Assembly: GCA_904379015.1 (NCBI GenBank)
Contig: CAJFHG010000008.1
Location: 23,662-87,661, forward strand
Reading direction: 5' to 3'
DNA: 64,000 bases
From: Candidatus Paralachnospira caecorum
GTDB lineage: Bacteria > Bacillota > Clostridia > Lachnospirales > Lachnospiraceae
The first letter of the stretch is position 1. Each line of letters opens with the position of its first letter. Position numbers and translations under genes: made by a program. The notes beneath the pieces are model-generated. The model was not told where the DNA came from. It did no database searches and worked only from the letters and a program-made list of their open reading frames with translations. Positions 19,465-27,986 of the stretch are shown one piece after another.

Positions 19465-20307
19465 TTACTTAATGGTCTTGCCGTCGCGTCTTCTTACGAT
19501 CAGCTTGTTGGACTGCTTATTCTTCTTTCTGGTCTTCAGACCAAGGGCGGGTTTGCCCCAAGGAGTGCAGGGACCGGGACGTCCGATACCAGCCTTGCCT
19601 TCACCACCGCCGTGAGGATGGTCGTTGGGGTTCATAACGGAACCGCGGACTGTGGGACGGATGCCCATATGACGCTTGCGTCCTGCTTTACCAATGTTGA
19701 TCAGGGAATGTTCTCCGTTTCCGACAACGCCGATGGTGGCGCGGCAGATGATGGGAACCATTCTCATTTCGCCGGAAGGAAGTCTCAGAGTTGCGTATTT
19801 GCCTTCCTTCGCCATGAGCTGCGCGCTTACGCCTGCGGAACGGACCATCTGTCCGCCTGCGCCGGGATACAGCTCAACGTTGTGTACCTGAGCACCGATC
19901 GGGATATCTTTGAGCTCCAGGCAGTTGCCGATTCTTGCTTCAGCATGCTCTCCGCTCATAACCTTCATGCCGTCTTTCAGGCCCTCGGGTGCCAGGATAT
20001 ATGCCTTCTCGCCGTCTGCGTAGCAGATCAGCGCGATGTTTGCGCTTCTGTTGGGATCGTACTCGATTCCGATCACGGTTGCGGGAATCCCGTCTTTTCT
20101 TCTCTTGAAATCGATGATTCTGTATTTTCTTCTGGAACCGCCTCCGCGGTGTCTTACTGTAATCTTGCCCTGATTGTTGCGGCCGGAATTTTTCTTCAGA
20201 GAAACTACCAGAGACTTCTCAGGAGTGGTCTTGGTAATTTCAGAGAAATCAGAGCCGGTCATATTTCTTCTGGAAGGTGTATAGGGATTGTAAGTTTTAA
20301 TTCCCAT
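19465..20307 (-). CDS. rplB: 50S ribosomal protein L2
   Basis: 280 residues: [20 protein letters not shown], the KOW-type core, and the peptidyl-transferase-proximal loop [20 protein letters not shown], then the basic end [21 protein letters not shown]2 is essential for subunit association and peptide-bond formation. A 113-bp spacer separates it from rplW. Confidence 0.98.
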   Translation of the reverse strand: MGIKTYNPYTPSRRNMTGSDFSEITKTTPEKSLVVSLKKNSGRNNQGKITVRHRGGGSRRKYRIIDFKRRKDGIPATVIGIEYDPNRSANIALICYADGEKAYILAPEGLKDGMKVMSGEHAEARIGNCLELKDIPIGAQVHNVELYPGAGGQMVRSAGVSAQLMAKEGKYATLRLPSGEMRMVPIICRATIGVVGNGEHSLINIGKAGRKRHMGIRPTVRGSVMNPNDHPHGGGEGKAGIGRPGPCTPWGKPALGLKTRKKNKQSNKLIVRRRDGKTIK

Positions 20308-20420
20308 TTCCTTACTCCTTTCTGCTGTACAACTCTGTCGAGTGTGTTTTTATCACGGCATAAGGTTCGCCGTATAGGTTCTAACGTCTGTCCCGCGCCG
20401 GCATCACCGGCCGGCGGTTT

Positions 20421-20720
20421 TTACAGACCCTCAAAAATCTCAATATCCGCGCTGTCCGCTGTCAGCTTTACGACTGCCTTCTTGGTAGCGGCTGTCTTGC
20501 CCACTGTACGGCCTCTTCTGCGCTCTTTGCCTTCACGGTTCATCGTGTTCACGGAGGCGACCTTTACGCCGGAGAACATCTTCTCAACCGCTTCCTTGAT
20601 CATGGTCTTGTTCGCATCCACATGCACCAGGAATGTGTACTTCTTCTCAGACATCTGATTCATGGACTTCTCTGTGATGACAGGCTTCAGGATTACATCA
20701 TAGTACTTAATATCAGCCAT
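20421..20720 (-). CDS. rplW: 50S ribosomal protein L23
   Basis: 99 residues: [20 protein letters not shown], then [20 protein letters not shown] and [20 protein letters not shown]. It sits at the tunnel exit and docks trigger factor and SRP. Its ATG overlaps the rplD stop by one base (TAATG). Confidence 0.97.
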   Translation of the reverse strand: MADIKYYDVILKPVITEKSMNQMSEKKYTFLVHVDANKTMIKEAVEKMFSGVKVASVNTMNREGKERRRGRTVGKTAATKKAVVKLTADSADIEIFEGL

Positions 20721-21340
20721 TATGCGTACACCTCCTCAATCATTCTCACAGCCGCCTTTGTTGTGACCACTGTGTTGTACTTCAGGATATCATATACGTT
20801 GATCGTGGAGGTCAGAGCGGTCTTAACGCCCGCGATGTTGGCCGCGGATTTGATCACCTTCTCATCCTTCTCGTCCATAACCACGAGAGCCTTCTCCACT
20901 TTCAGGTTGTCAAGAACTGCCTTCATGGCCTTTGTCTTGAACTCATCGAGCTTCAGCTCATCCAGAACGATGAATTTGTTCTCAGCGACTCTGGATGTCA
21001 GAACAGACTTCAGAGCCAGCTTTCTCTCTTTTCTGTTGAGTCTGATCGTATAATCTCTGGGCTTTACGGCAAATACCATTCCGCCGCCGGTCCACTGGGG
21101 AGCTCTTGTTGATCCCTGTCTCGCATGACCGGTCCCCTTCTGTCTCCAGGGCTTCTTTCCGCCGCCGCTCACTTCAGAACGGGTCCTGGCGCTCTGTGTT
21201 CCCTGACGCTTGTTTGCCAGCTGGCTTACCACAGCCAAGTGTACCAGATGCTCATTCACTTCAACACCGAACACGGTATCGCTGAGCTCTAATGTGCCAA
21301 CTGTATTGCCTTCCATATTGTAAACAGATACGTTTGCCAT
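20720..21340 (-). CDS. rplD: 50S ribosomal protein L4
   Basis: 206 residues: [20 protein letters not shown], the tunnel loop [20 protein letters not shown], then [20 protein letters not shown]. In proteobacteria L4 represses the S10 operon; whether it acts on the leader here is unknown. The ATG at 21340 follows AAAGGAGG; an upstream in-frame ATG is not used. Confidence 0.97.
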   Translation of the reverse strand: MANVSVYNMEGNTVGTLELSDTVFGVEVNEHLVHLAVVSQLANKRQGTQSARTRSEVSGGGKKPWRQKGTGHARQGSTRAPQWTGGGMVFAVKPRDYTIRLNRKERKLALKSVLTSRVAENKFIVLDELKLDEFKTKAMKAVLDNLKVEKALVVMDEKDEKVIKSAANIAGVKTALTSTINVYDILKYNTVVTTKAAVRMIEEVYA

Positions 21341-21370
21341 CTGTGTGTTCCTCCTTTCCAAGCAAAAACA

Positions 21371-22003
21371 TTAAACCGTTTTTACAGTTTCCTTGATCGT
21401 TACCAGGCACTTCTTAGGTCCGGGTACAGCACCCTTCACCAGCAGAATGTTGTTCTCTGCGTCCACGCGGACAACCTCAAGATTCTGAATGGTGATTCTC
21501 TTGTTGCCCATCTGTCCGGGCATCTTCTTTCCCTTGAATACCTTGCTGGGATCAGATGCAGCGCCGTTGGAACCTGCATGACGGTGGAACTTGGAACCGT
21601 GTGCCATAGGTCCTCTGTGCTGTCCGTGACGCTTGATCGCGCCCTGGAAGCCCTTACCTTTGGAGATCGCGGTGGCGTCTACCTTGTCGCCCGCCTCGAA
21701 AATGTCAGCCTTGATCTCGTCTGCCACCTTATAATCTGCCGCGTTCTCAAACTTGAACTCTCTGATATATCTCTTGCAGGATACGCCCGCCTTGTCAAAC
21801 ACACCCTTGACAGGCTTGCTTACGAGCTTTTCCCTCTTGTCGGCGAAGCCAACCTGAACTGCAGCATAACCGTCGTTCTCAACCGTCTTCACCTGAGTCA
21901 CAACGCAGGGGCCGGCCTGAAGTACAGTTACGGGAATGAGCGCGCCTTCATCTGTGAAGACCTGGGTCATTCCGATTTTTGTTGCTAAAATCGCTTTCTT
22001 CAT
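21371..22003 (-). CDS. rplC: 50S ribosomal protein L3
   Basis: 210 residues: [20 protein letters not shown], then [40 protein letters not shown] and [20 protein letters not shown]. An early assembly protein near the peptidyl transferase centre. The ATG at 22003 follows AGGAGG. It lies 135 bp after rpsJ. Confidence 0.97.
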   Translation of the reverse strand: MKKAILATKIGMTQVFTDEGALIPVTVLQAGPCVVTQVKTVENDGYAAVQVGFADKREKLVSKPVKGVFDKAGVSCKRYIREFKFENAADYKVADEIKADIFEAGDKVDATAISKGKGFQGAIKRHGQHRGPMAHGSKFHRHAGSNGAASDPSKVFKGKKMPGQMGNKRITIQNLEVVRVDAENNILLVKGAVPGPKKCLVTIKETVKTV

Positions 22004-22138
22004 TCTTTTACCTCCTGTTAATCTACAGCGGATTACCACTGGCGCTCGCGCCGGGCAATCATCCTAGAACAGTCAGATATAAGTGGAACTTACCGTTGCT
22101 TCTATATCATAAACCAATTCAGGATTTTTCTCTTTTTC

Positions 22139-22456
22139 TTATTTGGACTTCATTCTGATGTTAATCTGAACACCTGCAGGCATTTCCACTTTGGAAAGAG
22201 CATCCACAGTCTTCTGTGTGGGCGCTTTGATGTCAATGAGTCTCTTGTGTGTTCTCTGCTCGAACTGCTCTCTGGAATCTTTGTACTTGTGTACGGCACG
22301 GAGAATGGTCACAACCTCTTTCTTCGTGGGCAGCGGCACAGGTCCGCTCACCTGAGATCCGGTTTTCTTTACAGTTTCGATGATTTTTCCGGCTGACTGA
22401 TCTACCAGCTGATGATCATAAGCCTTCAGAGTGATTCTCATTACTTGACTTGCCAT
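22139..22456 (-). CDS. rpsJ: 30S ribosomal protein S10
   Basis: 105 residues: [20 protein letters not shown], then [40 protein letters not shown] and the end [18 protein letters not shown]10 is in the 30S head and is also the NusE antitermination factor. The ATG at 22456 is 11 bases after AAGGAGG; an ATG five codons in is a weaker alternative. It is the first gene of the ribosomal transcript, behind a structured leader. Confidence 0.97.
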   Translation of the reverse strand: MASQVMRITLKAYDHQLVDQSAGKIIETVKKTGSQVSGPVPLPTKKEVVTILRAVHKYKDSREQFEQRTHKRLIDIKAPTQKTVDALSKVEMPAGVQINIRMKSK

Positions 22457-22496
22457 AAAAAAAGTCGCCTCCTTTTCGCACTTTTCAATGTAAGTA

Positions 22497-22600
22497 CGAC
22501 AAGCGGTGACTGTACACTCTCCCGTGTGTATCCTATAACCACACACGTCATTTCTACCTCTTTACTTTGTAGATGATTCGTTTTGTACAGTGACTTGTCG
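22497..22600 (-). promoter_or_regulatory. Structured 5' leader of the S10 operon
   Basis: In RNA sense, CGACAAG (22600-22594) pairs perfectly with CUUGUCG (22503-22497), and ACUGUAC (22591-22585) with GUACAGU (22515-22509), giving a two-part 14-bp long-range stem. Enclosed is a second hairpin, CGUGUGU / ACACACG (22547-22541 with 22529-22523). The outer stem ends 23 bases before the AAGGAGG of rpsJ. No terminator is visible, so translational control or RNA processing is more likely than attenuation. With the promoter this accounts for the 351-bp gap 22457-22807. Confidence 0.55.
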
Positions 22601-22694
22601 CCAGTTTCCTAACTTGACATTCGCTCCACGGAAAAACCTGCCACATCAGGGCAGCAACCTCACGCTTCATCGCTATCATGTCACAGCATTTAGT

Positions 22695-22723
22695 ATTATA
22701 CAGGAACCATCTGCAAATTGCAA
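22695..22723 (-). promoter_or_regulatory. Sigma-A promoter of the S10-spc-alpha operon
   Basis: On the minus strand, -35 TTGCAA (22723-22718), 17-bp spacer, -10 TATAAT (22700-22695). It predicts a start near 22688 and a leader of about 230 nt before rpsJ. Confidence 0.75.
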
Positions 22724-22807
22724 GGACTTTTTTATTGTTCTTTTTCTCATACAATTCTGCTCTCTGCCCCTTCCCTGACCCTGCCGCAGCCCGGACCAGG
22801 CAGAAGC

Positions 22808-23035
22808 TCAACGCCGTCCCCGCCGGTCCATACCGCGTTCCCGGATCCAGGATGCCATTCTGCCTGAAACAGATCTGATCATGCCGATCAAAAAAGCCAG
22901 GACCCCCACCGGAATCAACAGCATGACGGCCACGGCAAATCCCGCGCCTGTTATCACATCTCCTGCTGCCCGCGTCAATTTTTGCTTTCTTCTGTTTCTG
23001 GTCACTTTTATCTTCCTGATTCTGTTTTCCGCCAT
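22808..23035 (-). CDS. Small one-helix membrane protein, unknown function
   Basis: 75 residues. A strongly basic N-terminus (MAENRIRKIKVTRNRRKQKL) is followed by one long hydrophobic helix (GAGFAVAVMLLIPVGVLAFL) and a basic tail ending DRRGRR. It would be a single-pass inner-membrane protein. AGGAG lies ten bases before the ATG. It sits just upstream of the S10 promoter on the same strand. I do not recognise a family; coding status rests on start context and composition. Confidence 0.5.
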   Translation of the reverse strand: MAENRIRKIKVTRNRRKQKLTRAAGDVITGAGFAVAVMLLIPVGVLAFLIGMIRSVSGRMASWIRERGMDRRGRR

Positions 23036-23114
23036 GTCCGTTTTTCTCCTGTGCCATAATCTTCATATATAATAGGAAGAACTTCACTTTCTGTCTGCTG
23101 CCCTATTCTAACAG

Positions 23115-23155
23115 AAAAGAGGAATGCTCCGCCATCGAATGGCCTTACATTCCTC
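23115..23155 (-). terminator. Terminator of the 23.2-25.1 kb operon
   Basis: Stem GAGGAATG / CATTCCTC (23155-23148 with 23126-23119), with an inner GCCAT/ATGGC pairing, followed on the minus strand by TTTTCTGTT. It lies 36 bp beyond the stop of the gene at 23191. Confidence 0.65.
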
Positions 23156-23190
23156 CTGCCACTTCTTACACTTTTGTAAGAATCCGGTCT

Positions 23191-24222
23191 TTATCCGCAT
23201 TCTATCGTCAGAACCATGTCCTCTGTCCGCTGTTCCCAGAATACCGGCTGCCAGCATACCTCCCGCACCGGTTCAAAATGCAGAGAGGAAAACGCTCTGT
23301 GAACCAGGGCTGTTTTTTCTCCGGTCTTTCCTGCCACGAAAAAGCTCACAGGCCCATCCGCGCCTCCTATGACAGCGATCCCCGCCGCGGAAGTCCCTCC
23401 TCCGGCCGTTTTCAGTTCATCAGAGGAACTGCAGTCCCTCAGACGGAATTCATCGTCAGAGAGCTCCGGTTCCAGACGATATGTCATCTGTATAAAACAG
23501 CGCGGAAATCGTTCCTCCGGAATATCCATTCCGGAAAACAGATCTTCCGCGAGACTGTCCTGAGAAAAGTCTTCCACCGTCAGCAGATATGTCCGCCCCG
23601 TTCCCGGATGAACGATCTGTTTTCTGACACCCTTTTCCGATACGCAGAAACGCTCTGCCCTCACCGTTTTCTTCTCCTCCGAAAGAGTCAGCTCCAATAC
23701 CAGCGGAAGCGCGTCCGTTTCCCTGTCCCAGGCAAAATGCGAGCGCGCGATCATCCAGCAGGCGTCCCCGTCCAGTCCGTAATGCGCCGCGGCATGCAGC
23801 GCTTCCTGGTCTCCGATCTCATCCGCTCCGTACAGCAGCGCGCAGGGATTGATGCAGGCAGTGCATGAGCTCTCCATCCGGACCGGTCTGCCGTCTACCT
23901 GAAGCGACAGCCTGATATCCCACCTCAGCGGATGTTCCTCCCCGGCCTGATCCAGCTCCGCGTCAGTCAGTTCTGTTTCTTTCTCTCCTCCCGCCAGCCA
24001 GCGGTTCAGAAACCGCCGCATTTCTTTTTGCTCCACTCTTTTGCACAGGTCCAGTGTCAGCCCCTTCTCACAGACATAGACGGCAGCCGCTTCCCATTCG
24101 TGACCGCCCCATAAAAATTTCTTTCCAAGTCTGATTTCCCTGGAAGGCTCTCCGCCTTTTTCTGATTCCCAGAAATTCCTGCCGTAAAATACCTTCCATT
24201 CCGCTTCCCCGCAGCCGCTCAT
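23191..24222 (-). CDS. Unknown protein with a GGADGP motif
   Basis: 343 residues, no signal peptide or membrane helix; rich in tryptophan, glutamate and cysteine (for example SSCTACINPCALLYGADEIG at about 119-138). The notable part is the C-terminus: AAGIAVIGGADGPVSFFVAG (residues 279-298), followed by FSSLHFEPVREVCWQPVFWE. GGADGP is best known from the membrane beta subunit of Na+-translocating decarboxylases, but nothing else here resembles that protein. I recall the motif in other uncharacterised Clostridia proteins, so it may mark a separate soluble family. It is second in an operon, 66 bp behind a six-helix membrane protein. Confidence 0.65.
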   Translation of the reverse strand: MSGCGEAEWKVFYGRNFWESEKGGEPSREIRLGKKFLWGGHEWEAAAVYVCEKGLTLDLCKRVEQKEMRRFLNRWLAGGEKETELTDAELDQAGEEHPLRWDIRLSLQVDGRPVRMESSCTACINPCALLYGADEIGDQEALHAAAHYGLDGDACWMIARSHFAWDRETDALPLVLELTLSEEKKTVRAERFCVSEKGVRKQIVHPGTGRTYLLTVEDFSQDSLAEDLFSGMDIPEERFPRCFIQMTYRLEPELSDDEFRLRDCSSSDELKTAGGGTSAAGIAVIGGADGPVSFFVAGKTGEKTALVHRAFSSLHFEPVREVCWQPVFWEQRTEDMVLTIECG

Positions 24223-24288
24223 AAAACCTCCTCGTTTTCCTGTTCAAAGCTGAATTCCCATGATTTCCAAGCTCCATACCCGGCTCTT

Positions 24289-25080
24289 TTAGCGGCCCTC
24301 GATCAGCCGGCCCCTCAGCCGCAGGATCAGGATCCCCGTCAGCAGGCTGAAAATCATTGTTGCCAGACTCTGTATAAACAGATCCAGGCTCCAGAAAGAC
24401 CCCAGGCCTCCGATCAGCTGCACCGAGGCGCTGAAACATTCAAACAGCATGAATACCGCCACGGCAAAATTGACCACTGCCGCGAAAACGGACAGTTTTT
24501 TATGAGGCCAGCCGGTCCGGCAGATATGAATGGCGGCGCCGACGTTCCGGATCATCCCGGCCATATAAACCAGCAGAACAACCAGGACCACGATCACAAC
24601 TCCCGCAAAGACCGGAAGCAGGATCCTGGCTGTCTCAGCATCCAGCCTGTATCCGTACATCCAGAACGCGTAGCTCAGATAACCGTTCATTCCCCAGCGC
24701 GCGCCTGCCATGATGAGAAGCGCCGCGATCAGAACACCTGCGGCGCATCCCAGCGTCAGCAGCACGATCAGAGTCCCTCTGATCAGAGACAATCCCCCGC
24801 CCGCCGGCGCTCCTTCCCTTCTGCAGCCCGCGTAAAACTGCCAGAGGCCAACGCCGATCAGCAGCAGCAGAAAAAAAGACAGAACAGACACGACGGTTCC
24901 GGCCAGCTCACCAGCCACATCATGCCACAGCGAGGCCGCTCCCATTCTCCCGACTGTGATCTGCCAGGCATAAGCTGCCAGCGAAACCGTGTAGGCAACG
25001 GCCGCTCCCAGAAAGCAGCCAGATCCTCCGCATTCCTTCAAAGCATTCTGCCCCGGCGTCATTCCGTTGTAATATTCCAT
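24289..25080 (-). CDS. Integral membrane protein, unknown function
   Basis: 263 residues with about six hydrophobic segments (CFLGAAVAYTVSLAAYAWQI, VVSVLSFFLLLLIGVGLWQF, GTLIVLLTLGCAAGVLIAAL, ILLPVFAGVVIVVLVVLLVY, LSVFAAVVNFAVAVFMLFE, and a last one near the C-terminus) and short polar loops. It is first in a two-gene operon with the GGADGP protein, read from the promoter at 25120-25148. No family is recognised; a membrane partner or anchor for the downstream protein is a guess from context only. Confidence 0.65.
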   Translation of the reverse strand: MEYYNGMTPGQNALKECGGSGCFLGAAVAYTVSLAAYAWQITVGRMGAASLWHDVAGELAGTVVSVLSFFLLLLIGVGLWQFYAGCRREGAPAGGGLSLIRGTLIVLLTLGCAAGVLIAALLIMAGARWGMNGYLSYAFWMYGYRLDAETARILLPVFAGVVIVVLVVLLVYMAGMIRNVGAAIHICRTGWPHKKLSVFAAVVNFAVAVFMLFECFSASVQLIGGLGSFWSLDLFIQSLATMIFSLLTGILILRLRGRLIEGR

Positions 25081-25119
25081 ACGCCTTTCCCCCTTCTTTT
25101 CTGATATCCATATGCTTTT

Positions 25120-25148
25120 ATTATAAAATGACTTTCCCCACGGTTCAA
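25120..25148 (-). promoter_or_regulatory. Sigma-A promoter for the membrane protein / GGADGP operon
   Basis: On the minus strand, -35 TTGAAC (25148-25143), 17-bp spacer, -10 TATAAT (25125-25120), 40 bp upstream of the membrane-protein ATG. Confidence 0.6.
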
Positions 25149-25219
25149 CAACAATATTGTTTTTCCGTCAGGCCGCATGCAGACATGCTTCTTCCGGGAC
25201 TGCCGCCTGCCGGAAACGC

Positions 25220-25249
25220 TTGACACACCCGGAAGAGAAACGATAAAAT
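25220..25249 (+). promoter_or_regulatory. Sigma-A promoter of the PucR-type regulator
   Basis: -35 TTGACA (25220-25225), 18-bp spacer, -10 TAAAAT (25244-25249). The ATG follows at 25318. Confidence 0.65.
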
Positions 25250-25317
25250 AGCAAAAGACATACACCTGACATATGGCTTCAGAAAATCAAAACAGTCAGA
25301 CAAAAAGGGGGCTCAGC

Positions 25318-26481
25318 ATGGCGATCACCGTCAAAAAACTGGTAAAAGACGCGCAAAAATCATACAAAATGAAACTGCTCGCGGGAGAAAGCGGTATGAA
25401 CCGGCTGGTCCAGTGGGCCCATATAGTAGAAGATCCGGACGTCTGCTTCTTTCTGCGCGGCCAGGAGATCATCTTTACTGTAGGCATTATGAACCGGGAT
25501 GAAGGCTGGCTCCTGAAGTTTGCCCGGAATCTGTACACCACGGGTGTCAGCGCCTTTGTGGTGAATCTCGGGCCTCACACCAAAACGGTCCCGGAGGAAG
25601 TGATTTCCTTCTGCGACCAGGTCAGCATGCCGCTTTTTACCGTTCCCTGGGAAATCCGGCTGGTAGACATGACGCGGGATTTCTGCTATAAGATCATGAC
25701 AGAGGCCAACATCGAAGACAGCATCGTTACCACAATCCAAAACCTTATTTTCAAGGTAGGAGATCCGGAAACCCAGATTCTGCAGATGGAGCGCTACGGC
25801 TACCGGAAGGACAGCCGTTTTCTGTTTATCTGCATTTCTCTGGATGAAGAGCCGGGAACCAAACCATATGAATCTCACATGCAGGACCTGAAGCGGAACG
25901 CCGAATGGATCGCCCGCGGGATCCGCGATCTGTACATCTCATTTGAATACCAGAACAAACTGATCCTGACTCTGGTCGAATACACGGATGATGAAGTCAG
26001 ACAGTTTACAGACGAATTCATCCGGATCATCACCCACAGGCAGATGGAGACCCGGGTGCATATGGGCCTGAGCTCCAATATATCAGGCGTCACCTCTCAG
26101 GACCAGAATTTTCAGAACGCGTTTATGACCAGCGAGCTGGCGCAGAAGCGTCATGAACTGCTTCTGCAGTACGACAATCTGGACGTTCATAAATTTATCA
26201 TGTCCGTTCCGGACAGAAGGATCCTGCAGGAATATTATGACAGGACCCTCGGAAAGCTGGACGCTTACGACGAGGAAAACGGCACAAATCTGACAGAATT
26301 TCTCCGGATCTATCTGGAAAACAACGCCAGCCCCCAGCTGGTAAGTGAAAAACAGTACATTCACCGGAACACCGTGAACAACATGCTGCGGAAGATTGAA
26401 AAAATCGTAGGACTGAGTCTGAACGATCTGGAGGGCAAGGTCAAATATTTTATCGCGTATTATATTTCGGATATCCTGTAA
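25318..26481 (+). CDS. PucR-family transcriptional regulator
   Basis: 387 residues. Residues about 1-125 form the PucR N-terminal sensory domain (MAITVKKLVKDAQKSYKMKL, EDPDVCFFLRGQEIIFTVGI). A central GGDEF-like region follows, and the C-terminus carries the PucR helix-turn-helix (FLRIYLENNASPQLVSEKQY, then IHRNTVNNMLRKIEKIVGLS). Family members activate nitrogen-compound catabolism such as purines, GABA and amines. The ATG at 25318 was taken for its AAGGGGG six bases upstream, rather than an ATG 15 codons earlier. It precedes an aminotransferase gene on the same strand, its probable target. Confidence 0.85.
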   Translation: MAITVKKLVKDAQKSYKMKLLAGESGMNRLVQWAHIVEDPDVCFFLRGQEIIFTVGIMNRDEGWLLKFARNLYTTGVSAFVVNLGPHTKTVPEEVISFCDQVSMPLFTVPWEIRLVDMTRDFCYKIMTEANIEDSIVTTIQNLIFKVGDPETQILQMERYGYRKDSRFLFICISLDEEPGTKPYESHMQDLKRNAEWIARGIRDLYISFEYQNKLILTLVEYTDDEVRQFTDEFIRIITHRQMETRVHMGLSSNISGVTSQDQNFQNAFMTSELAQKRHELLLQYDNLDVHKFIMSVPDRRILQEYYDRTLGKLDAYDEENGTNLTEFLRIYLENNASPQLVSEKQYIHRNTVNNMLRKIEKIVGLSLNDLEGKVKYFIAYYISDIL

Positions 26482-26528
26482 CCGGCTGGTCTTATGCAGA
26501 TGTACAAATAAATCTGGGCATCCGTCCG

Positions 26529-26557
26529 TTGTAAACCGGAAACCGGCGCACTATAAT
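26529..26557 (+). promoter_or_regulatory. Sigma-A promoter of the aminotransferase operon
   Basis: -35 TTGTAA (26529-26534), 17-bp spacer, -10 TATAAT (26552-26557), giving a start near 26564 and a leader of about 77 nt. Confidence 0.65.
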
Positions 26558-26574
26558 GCAGACATAAGAACTAC

Positions 26575-26609
26575 AGGCAAAGGAGCTGTTCTGAGGAACG
26601 GCTCCTTTT
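26575..26609 (+). promoter_or_regulatory. Leader attenuator-like hairpin before the aminotransferase
   Basis: AGGCAAAGGAGC (26575-26586) leads into a hairpin in which AAAGGAGC and GTTC pair with GAAC and GCTCCTTT around a TGA loop, followed by one further T and then CTGATG. The same 12 bases lead into a terminator in the leader of the kinase-like gene at 29394. It could be an intrinsic attenuator. Confidence 0.45.
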
Positions 26610-26640
26610 CTGATGAATGAAAAAACGGGAGGAGATTGCC

Positions 26641-27975
26641 ATGACAGGAGACAACATCAAAACAGCGTTAAAGACGTACAATCTGCAGTCCTGGAGCAAG
26701 CAGAAAGGACTGGATCCCATCTGTGTGGAGAAAGCGGAAGGCATTTATTTCTGGGATTACGAAGGAAACCGGTATACCGATATGTCGTCCCAGCTGGTCA
26801 ACATGAATCTGGGCTTCGGCAACAAGGCCATCGGCGACGCGATCAAACGCCAGGTGGATCAGTACTGCTTTGTAGGTCCCTCCTACGGCGCCGCTTCCAG
26901 AGCTGAACTGGCAGAAAAAATCATCAGTCTGATGCCGGACAACATGGGAAAAGTATTCTTCACCAATGCCGGCGCCGACGCCAATGAAAACGCGGTGAAG
27001 ATCGCCAGAATGTTCACCGGCAGGAATAAAATCTTCAGCCGCTACAGAAGTTATCACGGCTCCAGCTTCGGCGCCGGCAATCTGACCGGAGAACCCCGGA
27101 GATACGCGCTGGAACCGGGCATTCCGGGATTTGTGAAATTTTTTGACCCCTATGTGTACAGAGAGGCCATTCCCTTTGAATCGGAGGAAGCCGCCACCCG
27201 CTATTACCTGGCAAAGCTGGAAGAACAGATCCAGTATGAGGGTCCTGATCAGATCGCCGCGATCGTGATGGAAACCGTTACCGGTTCCAACGGCGTGATC
27301 ATCCCGCCGAAGGGCTATCTGCCGGGTGTCCGGGCCCTCTGCGACAAATACGGAATCCTGATGATCTGCGACGAAGTTATGACCGGATGGGGGAGGACAG
27401 GGGAAATGTTCTGCTTCATGAATTTTGACGTAAAACCGGATATCGTAACCTTCGCCAAAGGCGTGACCTGCGGTTATGTACCCCTGGGCGGCGTAGTAGT
27501 GAGCAGCCAGATCGCGGAATATTTTGACGATCACGTACTGTCCTGCGGCCTGACCTACAGCGGTCATCCCCTGGCCTGCGCGGCGGGCGTTGCCTGCGTC
27601 AATTATTATGAAGAAGCCAACATCATCCCCCATGTGAAAGAAATGGGCAAAGTACTCAGCGCCAGGCTGGAAGCATTCAAAACCGCCCATGCCTGTGTGG
27701 GAGATGTGCGCTGCATCGGCCTGTTCTCCGCCATCGAATTCGTGAAAAATAAATCCACCAAAGAACCGCTGGTACCCTACGGCAGAGATCCCAAAGGAAC
27801 CATGGGCATGATCATCGGTCTCTTAAAAGAACGCCGTTTCATGACCTACTCCCATGAAAATATGATCCTGATCGCTCCGCCTCTGATCATCACAGAAGAG
27901 CAGCTCACAGAAGAGCTGGAAAAGGTGGAGGAAGTACTGACCATCGTGGACAGCAGACTGGAGGAACTGGCATAA
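26641..27975 (+). CDS. Class III PLP-dependent aminotransferase (taurine/omega-amino type)
   Basis: 444 residues with fold type I marks: GADANENAVK (residues 111-120), RSYHGSSFGAGN, the cofactor aspartate in CDEVMTGWGRTG (D244) and the Schiff-base lysine in TFAKGVTCGYVPLGG (K273). It moves an amino group from a terminal amine to an alpha-ketoacid, giving an aldehyde. Overall pattern is closest to taurine:pyruvate and beta-alanine/GABA-type enzymes. The ATG at 26641 is eight bases after GGAGG; an in-frame ATG eight codons upstream is less well placed. Paired with the aldehyde-reducing dehydrogenase 11 bp downstream, it fits amine to alcohol conversion; the amine is not determined. Confidence 0.85.
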   Translation: MTGDNIKTALKTYNLQSWSKQKGLDPICVEKAEGIYFWDYEGNRYTDMSSQLVNMNLGFGNKAIGDAIKRQVDQYCFVGPSYGAASRAELAEKIISLMPDNMGKVFFTNAGADANENAVKIARMFTGRNKIFSRYRSYHGSSFGAGNLTGEPRRYALEPGIPGFVKFFDPYVYREAIPFESEEAATRYYLAKLEEQIQYEGPDQIAAIVMETVTGSNGVIIPPKGYLPGVRALCDKYGILMICDEVMTGWGRTGEMFCFMNFDVKPDIVTFAKGVTCGYVPLGGVVVSSQIAEYFDDHVLSCGLTYSGHPLACAAGVACVNYYEEANIIPHVKEMGKVLSARLEAFKTAHACVGDVRCIGLFSAIEFVKNKSTKEPLVPYGRDPKGTMGMIIGLLKERRFMTYSHENMILIAPPLIITEEQLTEELEKVEEVLTIVDSRLEELA

Positions 27976-27986
27976 GGAGGCGTATT

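Noticed and set aside
19414..20658. Long plus-strand open frame opposite rplB and rplW
   Set aside because: Mirror of conserved ribosomal genes, without start signals or a recognisable product.
22456..22484. AAAAGT/ACTTTT pairing around the rpsJ ribosome binding site followed by a T-run, resembling a terminator
   Set aside because: Almost all A-U pairs with a bulge; far too weak to terminate the main ribosomal transcript.
22554..22679. A 41-codon minus-strand frame in the S10 leader that could be a leader peptide
   Set aside because: It starts only about 10 bases after the predicted transcription start, has no ribosome binding site, and its bases are better explained by the RNA stems.
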